From contig CADCHQ010000006.1 in NCBI GenBank assembly GCA_902801325.1, positions 124,001-188,000 of the forward strand: a stretch of 64,000 bases of DNA. Direction: 5' to 3'. Below, one piece after another: positions 25,107 through 34,679 of the stretch. Below the pieces are notes generated by a model. The model saw nothing but the letters and a program-made list of their open reading frames with translations. It did not search any database and had not been told where the DNA came from. The stretch is from an uncultured Bacteroidales bacterium (GTDB lineage Bacteria > Bacteroidota > Bacteroidia > Bacteroidales > Bacteroidaceae). Numbering within the stretch: position 1 is the stretch's first letter; every line of letters begins with the position of its first letter. Both the position numbers and the translations under genes were made by a program.

Positions 25107-26898
25107 CGACATCACCCGCTGGCTTCCTACCACCCGCAAGGAGATGGAACTGCGAGGCTGGGAACAAGCCGACGTCATCTTGTTCTCGGCCGATGCCTAC
25201 GTCGACCATCCCTCGTTCGGAGTGGCTGTCATCGGACGTTTGCTCGAGGCAGAAGGACTGCGTGTGGCCATCGTTCCGCAACCCGACTGGCACGGCGACT
25301 TGCGCGACTTCCGTCGTTTGGGGAGACCTCGTCTGTGGTTCGGCATTGCTCCAGGTTGCATGGACTCGATGGTGAACAAGTACACTGCGGCTCGCAGACT
25401 TAGGAGTGAGGACGCATACTCGCCTGACGGGCGTCACGATATGCGACCGGAATACCCCACCATCGTCTATAGCCAGATACTACGCAAACTCTATCCCGAC
25501 GTACCCATAATTCTTGGCGGTATCGAGGCAAGTCTGCGTCGACTCACGCACTACGACTACTGGCAAGATAAATTCCTACCCAGCATCCTGCTGCCTTCGG
25601 GAGCAGACTTGATTGTCTATGGAATGGGCGAGCAACCTACGCTTGAGATTGCCCATCGCCTCATGCAGATGATTGATGACTACGACCCCTCGCTCTCCTA
25701 TGACGAGGAGGGAGCGTCCTGCATTGGACGCGAGGCTTTTGCCAAAGCACTTTTGGGCGAAAAACAGATTCCACAGACAGTAACGGTCACCTCCTGCCCC
25801 TTGTCCCTTGGCCCTTCTCACCGACTTTATTCCCACGAAGAATGTCTTGCCGACCCAAAGAAACAGGCCGAGAACTTCCGGCACATCGAGGAGGAAAGCA
25901 ATAAGTTGCACGCCCAGACACTCATCCAGCAGGTTGGCGAACAATACGTCGTGGTCACCCCACCCTATCCGCCTATGACTACGGAAGAGTTGGACCACTC
26001 GTTCGACCTTCCCTACACACGCATGCCCCATCCCAAGTATGCAGGCAAGCGCATTCCTGCCTACGAGATGATTCGCCACAGCGTATGCCTCCATCGCGGA
26101 TGCTTCGGTGGCTGTGCCTTCTGCACCATCTCAGCACATCAGGGTAAGTTCATCGCAAGTCGTTCGAAGGAGAGCATACTCAGGGAGGTAAAGTCCGTCA
26201 CCGAGATGCCCGACTTCCGCGGTTACATCAGCGACCTTGGTGGTCCGTCGGCGAATATGTATCAGATGGGAGGCAAGGACAAGAACCTGTGTGCTCAATG
26301 CAAGCGACCTTCGTGCATCCATCCTCGCATCTGTCCCAACCTGAACGGCGACCATCGTCCCTTGCTCGACATCTATCGGGCTGTGGACAAAGTGCCTGGC
26401 GTGAAGAAGAGTTTCATCGGAAGTGGTGTACGATACGACCTTCTGCTCCACGACTACAAGGACGAAGCGCTGAACCGTGCGGCACGAGAATATACGCAGG
26501 AACTCATCACGCACCACGTGAGCGGACGACTGAAAGTTGCTCCCGAGCACACCGAACCGCATGTGCTGCAACTCATGCGCAAGCCACCGTTCGAGCAGTT
26601 CCATCGCTTCAAAGCCATCTTCGACCGCATCTGTCAACGTGCAGACTTGCGACAGCAAATCATCCCCTATTTCATCAGCAGTCACCCCGGTTGCAGAGAG
26701 CAGGATATGGCCCGTCTGGCCGAGCGAGTACGACCACTGGGGTTCCACCTCGAGCAGGTGCAGGACTTCACTCCCACCCCCATGACCGTCAGCACTGAAA
26801 CATGGGCAACGGGCTATCATCCCTACACGCTTGAACGCGTCTTCTCGGCAAAATCACCCGACGAGAAAAAGCGACAAAAGCAATACTTCTTTAAGTAA
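25093..26898 (+). CDS. YgiQ family radical SAM protein
   Basis: 601 residues. N-terminal cobalamin-binding-like region opens W-L-P-T-T-R-K-E-M-E and D-A-Y-V-D-H-P-S-F-G. The radical SAM cluster CxxxCxxC is C337-F-G-G-C341-A-F-C344. A second Cys group (C-A-Q-C then C-I-H-P-R-I-C) lies near 405. The reaction is unknown for the whole family. The start is a TTG at 25093, which retains the conserved first 17 residues; an ATG at 25144 would remove them. Residues about 232-243 are encoded by CCTTGTCCCTTGGCCC low-complexity sequence and may be a repeat insertion. Confidence 0.93.
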   Translation: MKKTDDITRWLPTTRKEMELRGWEQADVILFSADAYVDHPSFGVAVIGRLLEAEGLRVAIVPQPDWHGDLRDFRRLGRPRLWFGIAPGCMDSMVNKYTAARRLRSEDAYSPDGRHDMRPEYPTIVYSQILRKLYPDVPIILGGIEASLRRLTHYDYWQDKFLPSILLPSGADLIVYGMGEQPTLEIAHRLMQMIDDYDPSLSYDEEGASCIGREAFAKALLGEKQIPQTVTVTSCPLSLGPSHRLYSHEECLADPKKQAENFRHIEEESNKLHAQTLIQQVGEQYVVVTPPYPPMTTEELDHSFDLPYTRMPHPKYAGKRIPAYEMIRHSVCLHRGCFGGCAFCTISAHQGKFIASRSKESILREVKSVTEMPDFRGYISDLGGPSANMYQMGGKDKNLCAQCKRPSCIHPRICPNLNGDHRPLLDIYRAVDKVPGVKKSFIGSGVRYDLLLHDYKDEALNRAAREYTQELITHHVSGRLKVAPEHTEPHVLQLMRKPPFEQFHRFKAIFDRICQRADLRQQIIPYFISSHPGCREQDMARLAERVRPLGFHLEQVQDFTPTPMTVSTETWATGYHPYTLERVFSAKSPDEKKRQKQYFFK

Positions 26899-26964
26899 TC
26901 CTCCACATCTTCTTACTTCTTCGCAGATTCAATACAAACTGCATCACGGAAAAAGCAAATTTTG

Positions 26965-26996
26965 TTTGCTTATTCCCTCGGTTTGCATTATCTTTG
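26965..26996 (+). promoter_or_regulatory. Promoter of the DUF4494 gene
   Basis: TTTG at 26965, 20-bp spacer, TATCTTTG at 26989-26996. Confidence 0.7.
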
Positions 26997-27047
26997 CATT
27001 CCGTTTAACAATAAACTATAAACCGTAAACTGTAAACTATCATTAAT

Positions 27048-27488
27048 ATGGCTCAATGGTTTGAATGCAAAATCCGTTTCGACAAGACGATGGAGGACGG
27101 AAAGATTAAGCGAGTGACAGAAGCATATATGGTTGACGCCCTGACCTTCACTGAGGCAGAGCGCCGTTTCCTCGAGGAGGTTGAGCCCTTCGTGAGTGGC
27201 GACTACGAGGTGGCTGACATCAAGAAAGCAAAGCTGGCTGAGGTGATGACCAGTAACGACGGTAACGACGACCGATGGTATAAGGCTAAGGTGACTTTCA
27301 TCACCCTCGATGAGAAGACAGCCGTAGAGAAGCGCACCGCACAGAACATACTCGTTCAGGCTCGCGACCTGAAGACCGCCGTTGCCAACCTGGAGAAAGG
27401 TATGGCTGGGACGATGGGCGACTGGGAACTGACAGCAGTGAACGAGACGGCGATACTCGACATCTTTCCGTATAAGAAAGAAGATTAA
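27048..27488 (+). CDS. DUF4494 family protein
   Basis: 146 residues, cytoplasmic, unknown function. The start M-A-Q-W-F-E-C-K-I-R-F and the R-W-Y-K-A-K-V-T-F strand in the middle mark DUF4494, a family found almost only in Bacteroidota. The two halves look like repeats of one beta-rich unit (each begins W-F/Y, then a K-V/I-x-F strand). It lies just upstream of the YggS-type gene, an arrangement I recall from other Bacteroidales. Confidence 0.88.
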   Translation: MAQWFECKIRFDKTMEDGKIKRVTEAYMVDALTFTEAERRFLEEVEPFVSGDYEVADIKKAKLAEVMTSNDGNDDRWYKAKVTFITLDEKTAVEKRTAQNILVQARDLKTAVANLEKGMAGTMGDWELTAVNETAILDIFPYKKED

Positions 27489-27574
27489 GGGCTAAGGGCT
27501 AAAGTCAAAAGTCAAAAGTCAAAGGTCTAAGGTCAAAGGTCTAAGGTTTAAAGGCTAAAGAATAAGGATTAAGG
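27489..27574. repeat. Low-complexity GTCAAAA/GTCTAAG word repeats
   Basis: Degenerate tandem 8-10 bp words (AAAGTCAAAAGTCAAA, GGTCTAAGGTCAAAGG) between two coding regions. Confidence 0.7.
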
Positions 27575-28240
27575 ATGATAAAGGAAGAAATTCGCAGCAT
27601 CACAACTGAACTTCCCAAAGGCGTTCGTTTGGTAGCCGTATCGAAGTTCCATCCCGAAGAGGCCATCATGGAGGCTTATGAGGCGGGACAACGGGTGTTT
27701 GGCGAAAGTCACGTGCAGGAGCTACAACGCAAGCACGAGCTGTTGCCGTCGGACATCCAATGGCACTTCATCGGACACTTGCAGACCAACAAGGTGAAAT
27801 ACATCGCACCGTACGTTAGTCTAATTCATGCTGTCGACACACCCAAGTTGCTTGCCGAGATTAGCAAGCAAGGTCTCCGTTTTGGACATGTGATTCCTTG
27901 CCTTCTACAGCTGCATGTGGCACAGGAGGAGACGAAGTTTGGTTTCACACCCGACGAGGCAGAAGAATTTCTATCGCAAGGCGAATGGCGCGAGATGACA
28001 GGAGCACAGTTGTGCGGCATCATGTGCATGGCTTCACTCACCGACGACGAAGCACAGATTGCACGCGAGTTTGAAGAGGCTCGGAAGTTTTTCCTTCACG
28101 CACGCGAAACCTATTTTTCTGATTCCCCAGCCTTCTGCGAATGCTCGTGGGGCATGTCGGACGACTACCATATCGCTCTCCAACACGGCTCTACGATGGT
28201 GCGCATCGGCAGTCGCATCTTCGGACAAAGGCAATACTGA
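27575..28240 (+). CDS. YggS/PROSC family PLP homeostasis protein
   Basis: 221 residues. A PLP-binding TIM-barrel protein that buffers pyridoxal phosphate. PLP lysine is in A-V-S-K-F (about 24). F-G-E-S-H-V-Q, H-F-I-G-H-L-Q-T-N-K and the C-terminal S-W-G-M-S-D-D-Y and M-V-R-I-G-S-R-I-F-G are all family marks. Ends at a good terminator. Confidence 0.95.
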   Translation: MIKEEIRSITTELPKGVRLVAVSKFHPEEAIMEAYEAGQRVFGESHVQELQRKHELLPSDIQWHFIGHLQTNKVKYIAPYVSLIHAVDTPKLLAEISKQGLRFGHVIPCLLQLHVAQEETKFGFTPDEAEEFLSQGEWREMTGAQLCGIMCMASLTDDEAQIAREFEEARKFFLHARETYFSDSPAFCECSWGMSDDYHIALQHGSTMVRIGSRIFGQRQY

Positions 28241-28276
28241 ACAACTGAGGACTAGATGGTCCTCAGTTTGTTTTTC
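28241..28276 (+). terminator. Terminator after the YggS-type gene
   Basis: AACTGAGGAC / GTCCTCAGTT stem, then TTGTTTTT. Confidence 0.88.
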
Positions 28277-28442
28277 TATGGGTATAAAAGAAATGCGAAT
28301 ACTCCACTAGCCTTAAGCACGTCCATAAAGACATCTTTTCGAAACACGGCTGGGTAGCTGTTTCCACAAGTCATTTTTTGCACACATCCCCCCCTATTGT
28401 GTCGAAATCGGCACGATGGGGGGTTAATTATTGCACAAAAGT

Positions 28443-28474
28443 TTTGGTAGTGTGCCAAATTAGTTGTAACTTTG
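28443..28474 (+). promoter_or_regulatory. Promoter of the acyl-CoA ligase pair
   Basis: TTTG at 28443, 20-bp spacer, TAACTTTG at 28467-28474. Just upstream a C7 and a G6 run could pair. Confidence 0.65.
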
Positions 28475-28517
28475 CACAGATTTAATAAAAACGAGCAAAA
28501 ATACAGTCGGAAATATT

Positions 28518-30191
28518 ATGGAGACAGCCGGAAGCTTTAACCAAATAATAGCCGAGGCCATACAGAAGTTCTGGGATTGCGATTCAATGAGCGACTACGG
28601 CATGGCTACACTTCAGTATAAAGATGTGGCACGTATCATTGAAAAGCTACATATTCTTTTCGAGCAAAGTGGTGTGAAGCCAGGTGACAAGGTAGCCTTG
28701 TGCGGACGCAACCAGTGTCGCTGGGGTGCTGCATTCTTTGCCATCACAACGTACGGCGCTGTGGCAGTCCCCATTCTTCACGAGTTCCATCCCGAGCAGA
28801 TTCACGATATTGTGAACCACTCGGATGCCCGCTTGCTCTTCATCGAGGACAAGATTTACCAGGAACTCTCAGCAGACAAGATGCCAAACCTCGAGGGTAT
28901 TCTGAGCATCATTGACTATCATCTCTTCACCAGTCGCAGCAAGCAGTTGACTTATGCCCGCGAGAACCTGAACCGTTTGTTCGGCGAGAAGTTCCCCATG
29001 AACTTCCGCAAGCATCACATCAACTACTATAAGGATAGTCCTGAAGAGCTTGCCATCATCAATTACACGAGTGGTTCCACGGGCAATTCCAAGGGTGTGA
29101 TGATACCCTACCGTGCGATATGGAGCAATCGCGAGTTTGCACACGCCAACATCGGCCACGTGATACACCAAGGCGTGAACATTCTGTCGATGCTACCATT
29201 GGCACACACCTACGCAATGGCTTTCGAGTTCATCTATTCCTTCTCGAATGGAGCCCACATATTCTTCCTGACCAAACTGGCCAGTCCCACCGTATTACTC
29301 AAGGCACTTGCCGACCTGCGACCCAGCTGTATCTTCGTGGTGCCACTCATCATCGAGAAAGTGGTACGCAAGGCAGTACTTCCTAAGGTGCAGGACATCA
29401 AGATGCGGCTCCTGCTGAAAACGCCTGTTGTGGGCGACCACATTCGCAAGAAGATATGCGAAGGTCTCAGCAATGCCCTTGGTGGTAATTTCTTCCAGAT
29501 AATCATTGGTGGTTCGGCACTGAACAAGGAGGTTGAGGACATTCTTCACGACATCGGCTTCCACTACACCGTTGGCTATGGTGCCACAGAGTGCGCTCCA
29601 CTACTTGCCTACGCCCCATGGGACTCCTATGTACCTGGCAGTTGCGGAAGGCCTGTACCACGCATGGAACTCAGGATTGATAGTCCCGACCCAGAAAACA
29701 CTCCTGGTGAGATACTGGCCCGCGGCATGAACGTAATGCTGGGTTACTACAAGAATGAGGAAGCCACAGCCGAAACCCTGAAGGATGGCTGGTATCATAC
29801 AGGCGACCTGGGTGTAATGGACAAGGAAGGCAATGTCTTCATCAGGGGACGCTCGAAGAACATGCTTCTGGGAGCCAACGGACAGAACGTTTATCCCGAG
29901 GAGATTGAAGACAAGCTGGTGAGTCTGCCGCTTGTCAGTGAATGTGTGGTCATCCAGAAGGGAGAAAAGTTCTACGGTCTGGTCTATCCCGATCCCGACA
30001 AGGTGAAGGAGCTCGGACTCTCGCGCACAGACCTCGAAGCCATTATGGAGCAGAACCGCAAGGATCTCAACCTAATCATCCCCAACTACTGCAGCCTTAG
30101 TGGCATTCACCTGATGGACGAGGAATTCGAAAAGACGCCAAAGAAGAACATACGCCGCTTCAAGTACATGGATTATCCCATTCCTGTATAA
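28518..30191 (+). CDS. Long-chain-fatty-acid-CoA ligase (AMP-binding), copy 1
   Basis: 557 residues. It activates fatty acids through an acyl-AMP to acyl-CoA, at the inner face of the membrane. The P-loop-like Y-T-S-G-S-T-G-N-S-K-G begins at residue 183; G-Y-G-A-T-E-C near 354; the hinge W-Y-H-T-G-D-L-G near 430; the C-terminal lysine region is T-P-K-K-N-I-R-R. It is followed 42 bp later by a paralogue that is very similar along its whole length. The two differ most at residues 197-215 and in the central segment. Both are likely co-transcribed from the promoter at 28443. Confidence 0.94.
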   Translation: METAGSFNQIIAEAIQKFWDCDSMSDYGMATLQYKDVARIIEKLHILFEQSGVKPGDKVALCGRNQCRWGAAFFAITTYGAVAVPILHEFHPEQIHDIVNHSDARLLFIEDKIYQELSADKMPNLEGILSIIDYHLFTSRSKQLTYARENLNRLFGEKFPMNFRKHHINYYKDSPEELAIINYTSGSTGNSKGVMIPYRAIWSNREFAHANIGHVIHQGVNILSMLPLAHTYAMAFEFIYSFSNGAHIFFLTKLASPTVLLKALADLRPSCIFVVPLIIEKVVRKAVLPKVQDIKMRLLLKTPVVGDHIRKKICEGLSNALGGNFFQIIIGGSALNKEVEDILHDIGFHYTVGYGATECAPLLAYAPWDSYVPGSCGRPVPRMELRIDSPDPENTPGEILARGMNVMLGYYKNEEATAETLKDGWYHTGDLGVMDKEGNVFIRGRSKNMLLGANGQNVYPEEIEDKLVSLPLVSECVVIQKGEKFYGLVYPDPDKVKELGLSRTDLEAIMEQNRKDLNLIIPNYCSLSGIHLMDEEFEKTPKKNIRRFKYMDYPIPV

Positions 30192-30233
30192 CAAACACAA
30201 TTAACAGAACGAACAATTATACTATTATATAAT

Positions 30234-31913
30234 ATGGAAACCGCTGGAAGCTTTAACCAATTTATATTCGACGCCATTCAGAAGTATTGGGACCAGGACG
30301 CCATGTCGGACTATGGAGTCTCGACCCTGCAATACAAGGACGTGGCCCGCATCATCGAAAAACTGCACATCCTGTTCCAGCACAGTGGCATTCGTCCCGG
30401 CGACAAGGTGGCCCTGTGCGGTAAAAACCAAAGCCGTTGGGGTGCAGCATTCTTTGCCATCACCACTTACGGTGCAGTAGCAGTACCCGTACTGCATGAG
30501 TTCCACCCTCAGTCCATTCACGACATCGTTAACCACTCGGATGCCAAGCTGTTCTTTGTGGAGGACAAGATATTCCAGAGCCTTGATCCCGACGAGATGC
30601 CCCAGCTGGAAGGTATCCTCAGCATCATCGACTATCACCTCTTTGTTTCGAGAAGTGAACTGCTGACCTTCGCCCGCGAGAACCTCAACCGCCTGTTTGG
30701 CGAGAAGTTCCCCATGAATTTCCGCAAGCATCATATTGCGCCCTACTATGCCGACCAGCCCGAGGAGATGGCCATCATCAACTACACCAGTGGCTCTACT
30801 GGTAACTCGAAGGGTGTGATGATTCCCTATCGCGCCTTGTGGAGCAACAGGGAGTTTGCCGATCAAGTGTTTGGCCAGCAGTTCAAGGATGCCAACAGCA
30901 AGCGCATACTTTCCATGTTGCCTATGGCACACACGTATGGTATGGCCTTCGAGTTCATATACGAATTCACCATCGGAGTTCACGTGTATTTCCTCACGAA
31001 GCTTGCAAGCCCCACGATATTGCTCAAAGCACTCGCCGACATTCGTCCTCGCGTGCTCATCGTGGTTCCGCTCATCATCGAAAAGATTGTGCGCAAGGCC
31101 ATCATGCCTCGACTGCAAGACCCGAAGGTGCGCATACTGATGATGACGCCCGTCATTGGCGACCGCATACGCCGCAAGATATGCGACGGACTAACCAAAG
31201 CCCTGGGAGGCAACTTCTATGAAGTCATCGTGGGCGGCTCGGCGCTGAACAAGGAGGTTGAGGATATCCTCTACGACATCGGCTTCCGCTACACCGTAGG
31301 TTACGGGGCAACGGAATGCTCGCCCATACTGGCCTATTCCGACTGGCAAACGTATGTCAAGGGCAGTTGTGGGCGTCCCGCTCCCCGAATGGAACTGAAG
31401 ATTAACAGCAAAGACCCCAAGAACATACCAGGCGAAATACTGGCCCGCGGAATGAACGTCATGCTGGGTTACTACAAGAACGAGGAGGCCACAGCCGAAA
31501 CCCTGAAGGATGGCTGGTACCATACCGGCGACTTAGGCGTGATGGACGAAGACGGCAACGTATTCATCAAGGGCCGTTCCAAGAACATGCTACTGGGTGC
31601 CAACGGACAGAACGTCTATCCCGAGGAGATTGAGGACAAACTGGTGGGTATGCCGTTGGTAAGTGAGTGCGTCGTCATTCAGAAGGGCGAGAAGTTCTAT
31701 GGTCTGGTCTATCCCGACCCCGACAAGGTGAAGGAGCTCAGCCTGTCGCAAAGCGACCTCGAAGACATCATGGAGCAGAACCGCAAAAACCTGAACCTTG
31801 TCATTCCCAACTACTGCAGCCTGAGTGGCATACGCCTGATGGACCAGGAATTTGAGAAGACGCCGAAGAAGAGCATCCGCCGATTCAAGTACATGGACTA
31901 CCCCATCGACTAA
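30234..31913 (+). CDS. Long-chain-fatty-acid-CoA ligase (AMP-binding), copy 2
   Basis: 559 residues, tandem paralogue of the preceding gene; by eye about four fifths of residues agree, including the first residues METAGSFNQ and the last M-D-Y-P-I. All ligase motifs are intact. Two extra residues occur near 198-207 (A-D-Q-V-F-G-Q-Q-F-K-D). Likely arisen by local duplication; sequence differences in the acyl-binding region could alter chain-length choice, but that is inference. Confidence 0.94.
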   Translation: METAGSFNQFIFDAIQKYWDQDAMSDYGVSTLQYKDVARIIEKLHILFQHSGIRPGDKVALCGKNQSRWGAAFFAITTYGAVAVPVLHEFHPQSIHDIVNHSDAKLFFVEDKIFQSLDPDEMPQLEGILSIIDYHLFVSRSELLTFARENLNRLFGEKFPMNFRKHHIAPYYADQPEEMAIINYTSGSTGNSKGVMIPYRALWSNREFADQVFGQQFKDANSKRILSMLPMAHTYGMAFEFIYEFTIGVHVYFLTKLASPTILLKALADIRPRVLIVVPLIIEKIVRKAIMPRLQDPKVRILMMTPVIGDRIRRKICDGLTKALGGNFYEVIVGGSALNKEVEDILYDIGFRYTVGYGATECSPILAYSDWQTYVKGSCGRPAPRMELKINSKDPKNIPGEILARGMNVMLGYYKNEEATAETLKDGWYHTGDLGVMDEDGNVFIKGRSKNMLLGANGQNVYPEEIEDKLVGMPLVSECVVIQKGEKFYGLVYPDPDKVKELSLSQSDLEDIMEQNRKNLNLVIPNYCSLSGIRLMDQEFEKTPKKSIRRFKYMDYPID

Positions 31914-32019
31914 GGGGAATCCGCATGCTCTTATCCTCTTACAGTAATCATCATGGCCCACTGACGTGAGATTTTCCGGCACGCCTCTGGGTCATGATTT
32001 TTGTTTCATCTCACCACCT

Positions 32020-33444
32020 ATGACCAGACACCTTCTTCTTTCCCTCTTGCTCAGCCTGACGCCGTTGTTCTCCTTCGCCAGTCAGTGGGACGACGCGCTC
32101 TATCACCAAATCGAACAGAGCATTCAGTCGCCTCAGTTCGGCTCTCACACCGTAGTCATCACTCGCATGGGTGCTAAGCCTTCGGCCACAGCCGTCCACA
32201 ACCAGCGAGCAATACAGCGAGCCATCGACCGCTGTTCGCGCAAGGGCGGTGGCCGTGTCATCGTGCCTGCCGGAAAGACATTCCTCACAGGGGCCATCCA
32301 ACTCAAATCGGGCGTCTGTCTGGTCATCGAGGAAGGGGCTGTCCTTCGCTTTGCCTTCCAGCCCGAGATCTACCCCATCGTCGAAACGTCGTGGGAAGGT
32401 CTCGACTGCTACAACCTTTCGCCCTGCATCTATGCCTTCAAGGCGACGGACATCGGAATTTCTGGTAAAGGCACTATCGACGGCAGTGGCACGCGGGAAA
32501 CGTGGTGGCCTTGGTGCGGTGCGGAACGTTATGGGTGGAAGCCTGGCATCGTGAGTCAGAGTCAGGGTGGTCGCAAGCGTCTGTTGCAGAACGGCGAGGA
32601 CGGAGTGCCTATGTGCGACGAAGCCGGACAGCGCAATCCCCTGCGCACTTTCACTCCTGCCGACGGCATGCGTCCCCAACTCATCGGTCTGAACCAATGC
32701 CAGCGCATACGCATCGAGGGCGTCACCCTGCTGCGCTCCCCCTTCTGGGTGTTGCATCCGTTGAAGTGCACCGACGTTCATGTGCAGAATGTTCATTTCG
32801 AGAACGACGGACCGAACGGCGACGGATGCGACCCTGAGTCATGCAACCGCGTGCTCATCGAGGATTGCCTCTTCAACACAGGCGACGACTGCATAGCCAT
32901 CAAGAGCGGACGCAATGCCGACGGTCGGCTTCGCAACATGCCCAGCCAGAACATCATCGTCCGCCGTTGTGTGATGAAGAACGGACACGGCGGCGTTGTC
33001 ATTGGGTCGGAGATAAGTGGCGGCTGTCGCAACGTCTTTGCCCACGACTGCGAGATGGATTCTCCTGCCTTGGAACGCGTGCTGCGCATCAAGACGAACA
33101 CATGTCGGGGCGGCGTGGTCGAAGGCATACACATGCGCGACATCCGTGTTGGTCAGTGCCGCGAGGCCGTGCTCAAGATCAACCTCAACTATGAACCGCG
33201 CGAGCAGTGCTGTCGCGACTACCCTCCCACGGTCAGGGACGTCGTCATGGAGAATGTCACCTGCCAGCGTTCGCGCTATGGTGTCCTCATCACGGGTCTC
33301 GAGGACAGTACGCTAGTCAGCGATGTGGAAGTCAAAAATTGCCGTTTCGACGGCGTGGAGCGTGGCAACAGCATCACGGGCAAGACCCGCGCCATCCGCA
33401 TCCAAGACCTCTATGTCAACGGCAAGTTAGTCAAGGCAGAGTGA
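32020..33444 (+). CDS. Secreted glycoside hydrolase family 28 (polygalacturonase-like)
   Basis: 474 residues. Signal peptide TRHLLLSLLLSLTPLFSFAS. A right-handed parallel beta-helix follows, with four GH28 motifs: N-G-D-G-C-D near 267, catalytic G-D-D-C-I-A-I-K-S-G at 288, G-H-G-G at 322 and R-I-K at 356. It would hydrolyse alpha-1,4 bonds of pectic polygalacturonan or rhamnogalacturonan in the periplasm or outside. The start is the ATG at 32020, which gives a standard signal peptide; the open frame to 31966 adds 18 residues of no value. It stands alone, without SusC/D genes or other pectinases. Confidence 0.93.
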   Translation: MTRHLLLSLLLSLTPLFSFASQWDDALYHQIEQSIQSPQFGSHTVVITRMGAKPSATAVHNQRAIQRAIDRCSRKGGGRVIVPAGKTFLTGAIQLKSGVCLVIEEGAVLRFAFQPEIYPIVETSWEGLDCYNLSPCIYAFKATDIGISGKGTIDGSGTRETWWPWCGAERYGWKPGIVSQSQGGRKRLLQNGEDGVPMCDEAGQRNPLRTFTPADGMRPQLIGLNQCQRIRIEGVTLLRSPFWVLHPLKCTDVHVQNVHFENDGPNGDGCDPESCNRVLIEDCLFNTGDDCIAIKSGRNADGRLRNMPSQNIIVRRCVMKNGHGGVVIGSEISGGCRNVFAHDCEMDSPALERVLRIKTNTCRGGVVEGIHMRDIRVGQCREAVLKINLNYEPREQCCRDYPPTVRDVVMENVTCQRSRYGVLITGLEDSTLVSDVEVKNCRFDGVERGNSITGKTRAIRIQDLYVNGKLVKAE

Positions 33445-33596
33445 AATAAATAATCAAAAGTTCTTGAATGAATCAAACGTCACAAGTGCCGAGCGTAAGA
33501 GGATTTAAAAGGGAGTTAATGCTCCGTTGCTCTACGCTTGGCTCGTCCAAGAATGAACAATGAATAAAGGGCTCATTTAGAAGTTGAGCAAAAAGA

Positions 33597-33631
33597 ATCA
33601 GGGCGACTCACTATCGTGTGGTCGCCCTGAT
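33597..33631 (-). terminator. Terminator of the rubrerythrin gene
   Basis: Perfect 11-bp stem ATCAGGGCGAC / GTCGCCCTGAT; on the minus strand it is followed by TCTTTTTGC. Confidence 0.9.
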
Positions 33632-33652
33632 GTTGTCATTGTGCCGTAAGGT

Positions 33653-34207
33653 TTACTTGAAGTAGCGCTTCAGCAGGCCAGCGAAGCCGGCACCGTGACG
33701 GGCCTCGTCCTTAGCCATCTCATGAACGGTGTCGTGAATGGCATCGAAACCTGCGGCCTTGGCGTTCTTGGCAATGCGGAACTTGTCCTCGCATGCACCG
33801 GCCTCAGCAGCAGCACGCTTCTCAAGGTTGGTCTTGGTGTCCCAAACGCACTCGCCAAGGAGTTCGGCAAAGCGGCTTGCGTGGTCGGCCTCTTCAAAAG
33901 CGTAACGCTTGAAGGCTTCTGCGATTTCGGGATAGCCCTCGCGGTCGGCCTGACGAGCCATAGCCAGATACATTCCCACCTCGCCGCACTCACCATTGAA
34001 GTGGTTGCGCAGGTCCTGAATCATTTCCTCACTAACGCCTTCGGGCTTGCCGTCGCCAATCTTGTGTACGGTGGCATAGGTCATGTCGGCATCTTCCTTC
34101 AGTTCGGAGAACTTGCTGGCAGGGGCCTTACAGATGGGGCAACGCTCGGGTGCTTCAGTGCCTTCGTGAACATATCCACATACGGCACAAATAAACTTCT
34201 TTGTCAT
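33653..34207 (-). CDS. rbr: Rubrerythrin (reverse type, N-terminal rubredoxin)
   Basis: 184 residues. The N-terminal rubredoxin-like domain has Cys7, Cys10, Cys23 and Cys26 (C-A-V-C and C-P-I-C), followed by a four-helix ferritin-like diiron domain with E-E-A-D-H and D-E-A-R-H. This order is reversed relative to classical rubrerythrin. It reduces hydrogen peroxide in anaerobes, in the cytoplasm. Start at the ATG at 34207, as the promoter box sits at 34248-34255. The promoter belongs to the shared-spacer group. Confidence 0.95.
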   Translation of the reverse strand: MTKKFICAVCGYVHEGTEAPERCPICKAPASKFSELKEDADMTYATVHKIGDGKPEGVSEEMIQDLRNHFNGECGEVGMYLAMARQADREGYPEIAEAFKRYAFEEADHASRFAELLGECVWDTKTNLEKRAAAEAGACEDKFRIAKNAKAAGFDAIHDTVHEMAKDEARHGAGFAGLLKRYFK

Positions 34208-34247
34208 AGCTTTTTTAAGTTTAGGTAAATTAAAAAGGTTTCTGGGA

Positions 34248-34279
34248 CAAAGATAGTGCAAAGCGAGCGAATTTCCAAA
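34248..34279 (-). promoter_or_regulatory. Promoter of rubrerythrin, diverged member of conserved-spacer group
   Basis: Minus strand TTTG, 20-bp spacer, TATCTTTG. Spacer matches that of pfp at 14 of 20 positions. Confidence 0.65.
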
Positions 34280-34501
34280 AAAAGAATGGAATATTATAAG
34301 GTTACGGCGTAATAACTTGCTATTGGCGATGTAACATTATGATGAAAAGCCGTAGGCTGAGGGGCGGACAGCACCTATTCTTTATTGGGGAAATCCGAGC
34401 TGCAGCCTATTTTCGACGAAGTCAAAGTTAATAATTAATTTAATAATGAAGAATGAAAAGTGAAAAGTGAAAAATTATTTGCATGAACAGTATTTTTATC
34501 T
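34280..34501. other. Intergenic region before the tRNA gene
   Basis: No gene seen. Holds an A/T-rich stretch of AAAAGTGAAAAGTG words near 34450 and short GC-rich inverted stretches (GCCGTAGGC) near 34347. Confidence 0.4.
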
Positions 34502-34509
34502 TATCTTTG
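34502..34509 (+). promoter_or_regulatory. -7 box for tRNA-Gly
   Basis: TATCTTTG ending 11 bp before the 5' end of the tRNA. Confidence 0.6.
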
Positions 34510-34520
34510 CCTTTCGAAAC

Positions 34521-34593
34521 GCGATAGTAGCTCAGTTGGTAGAGCATTGGCTTCCCAAGCCGAGGGTCGCGGGTTCGAGTCCCGTCTGTCGCT
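34521..34593 (+). tRNA. tRNA-Gly (anticodon CCC)
   Basis: Complete 73-nt cloverleaf. Acceptor stem GCGATAG with CTGTCGC (one G-T pair), D-arm GCTC/GAGC, anticodon stem TTGGC/GCCGA around loop TTCCCAA giving anticodon CCC, and T-arm GCGGG TTCGAGT CCCGT. CCA is not encoded. Reads GGG codons. Confidence 0.97.
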
Positions 34594-34679
34594 CAATGTG
34601 AGGTTATAAGGTTGAAAGGTTGTAAGGTTATAAGATTAACCTCAAGACTTCAACATCTCAAGACCTCATTGCTTGGCAT

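Noticed and set aside
28385..28440. C7/G6 runs as a possible riboswitch or terminator
   Set aside because: Arms pair imperfectly and the position upstream of the promoter does not fit either role.
30225..31118. 297-codon open frame on the minus strand
   Set aside because: Antisense shadow of the second acyl-CoA ligase.
11896..33444. Polysaccharide utilisation locus joining GH16 and GH28
   Set aside because: The two enzymes are about 20 kb apart and there is no SusC/SusD pair, ECF sigma or hybrid two-component gene between them.
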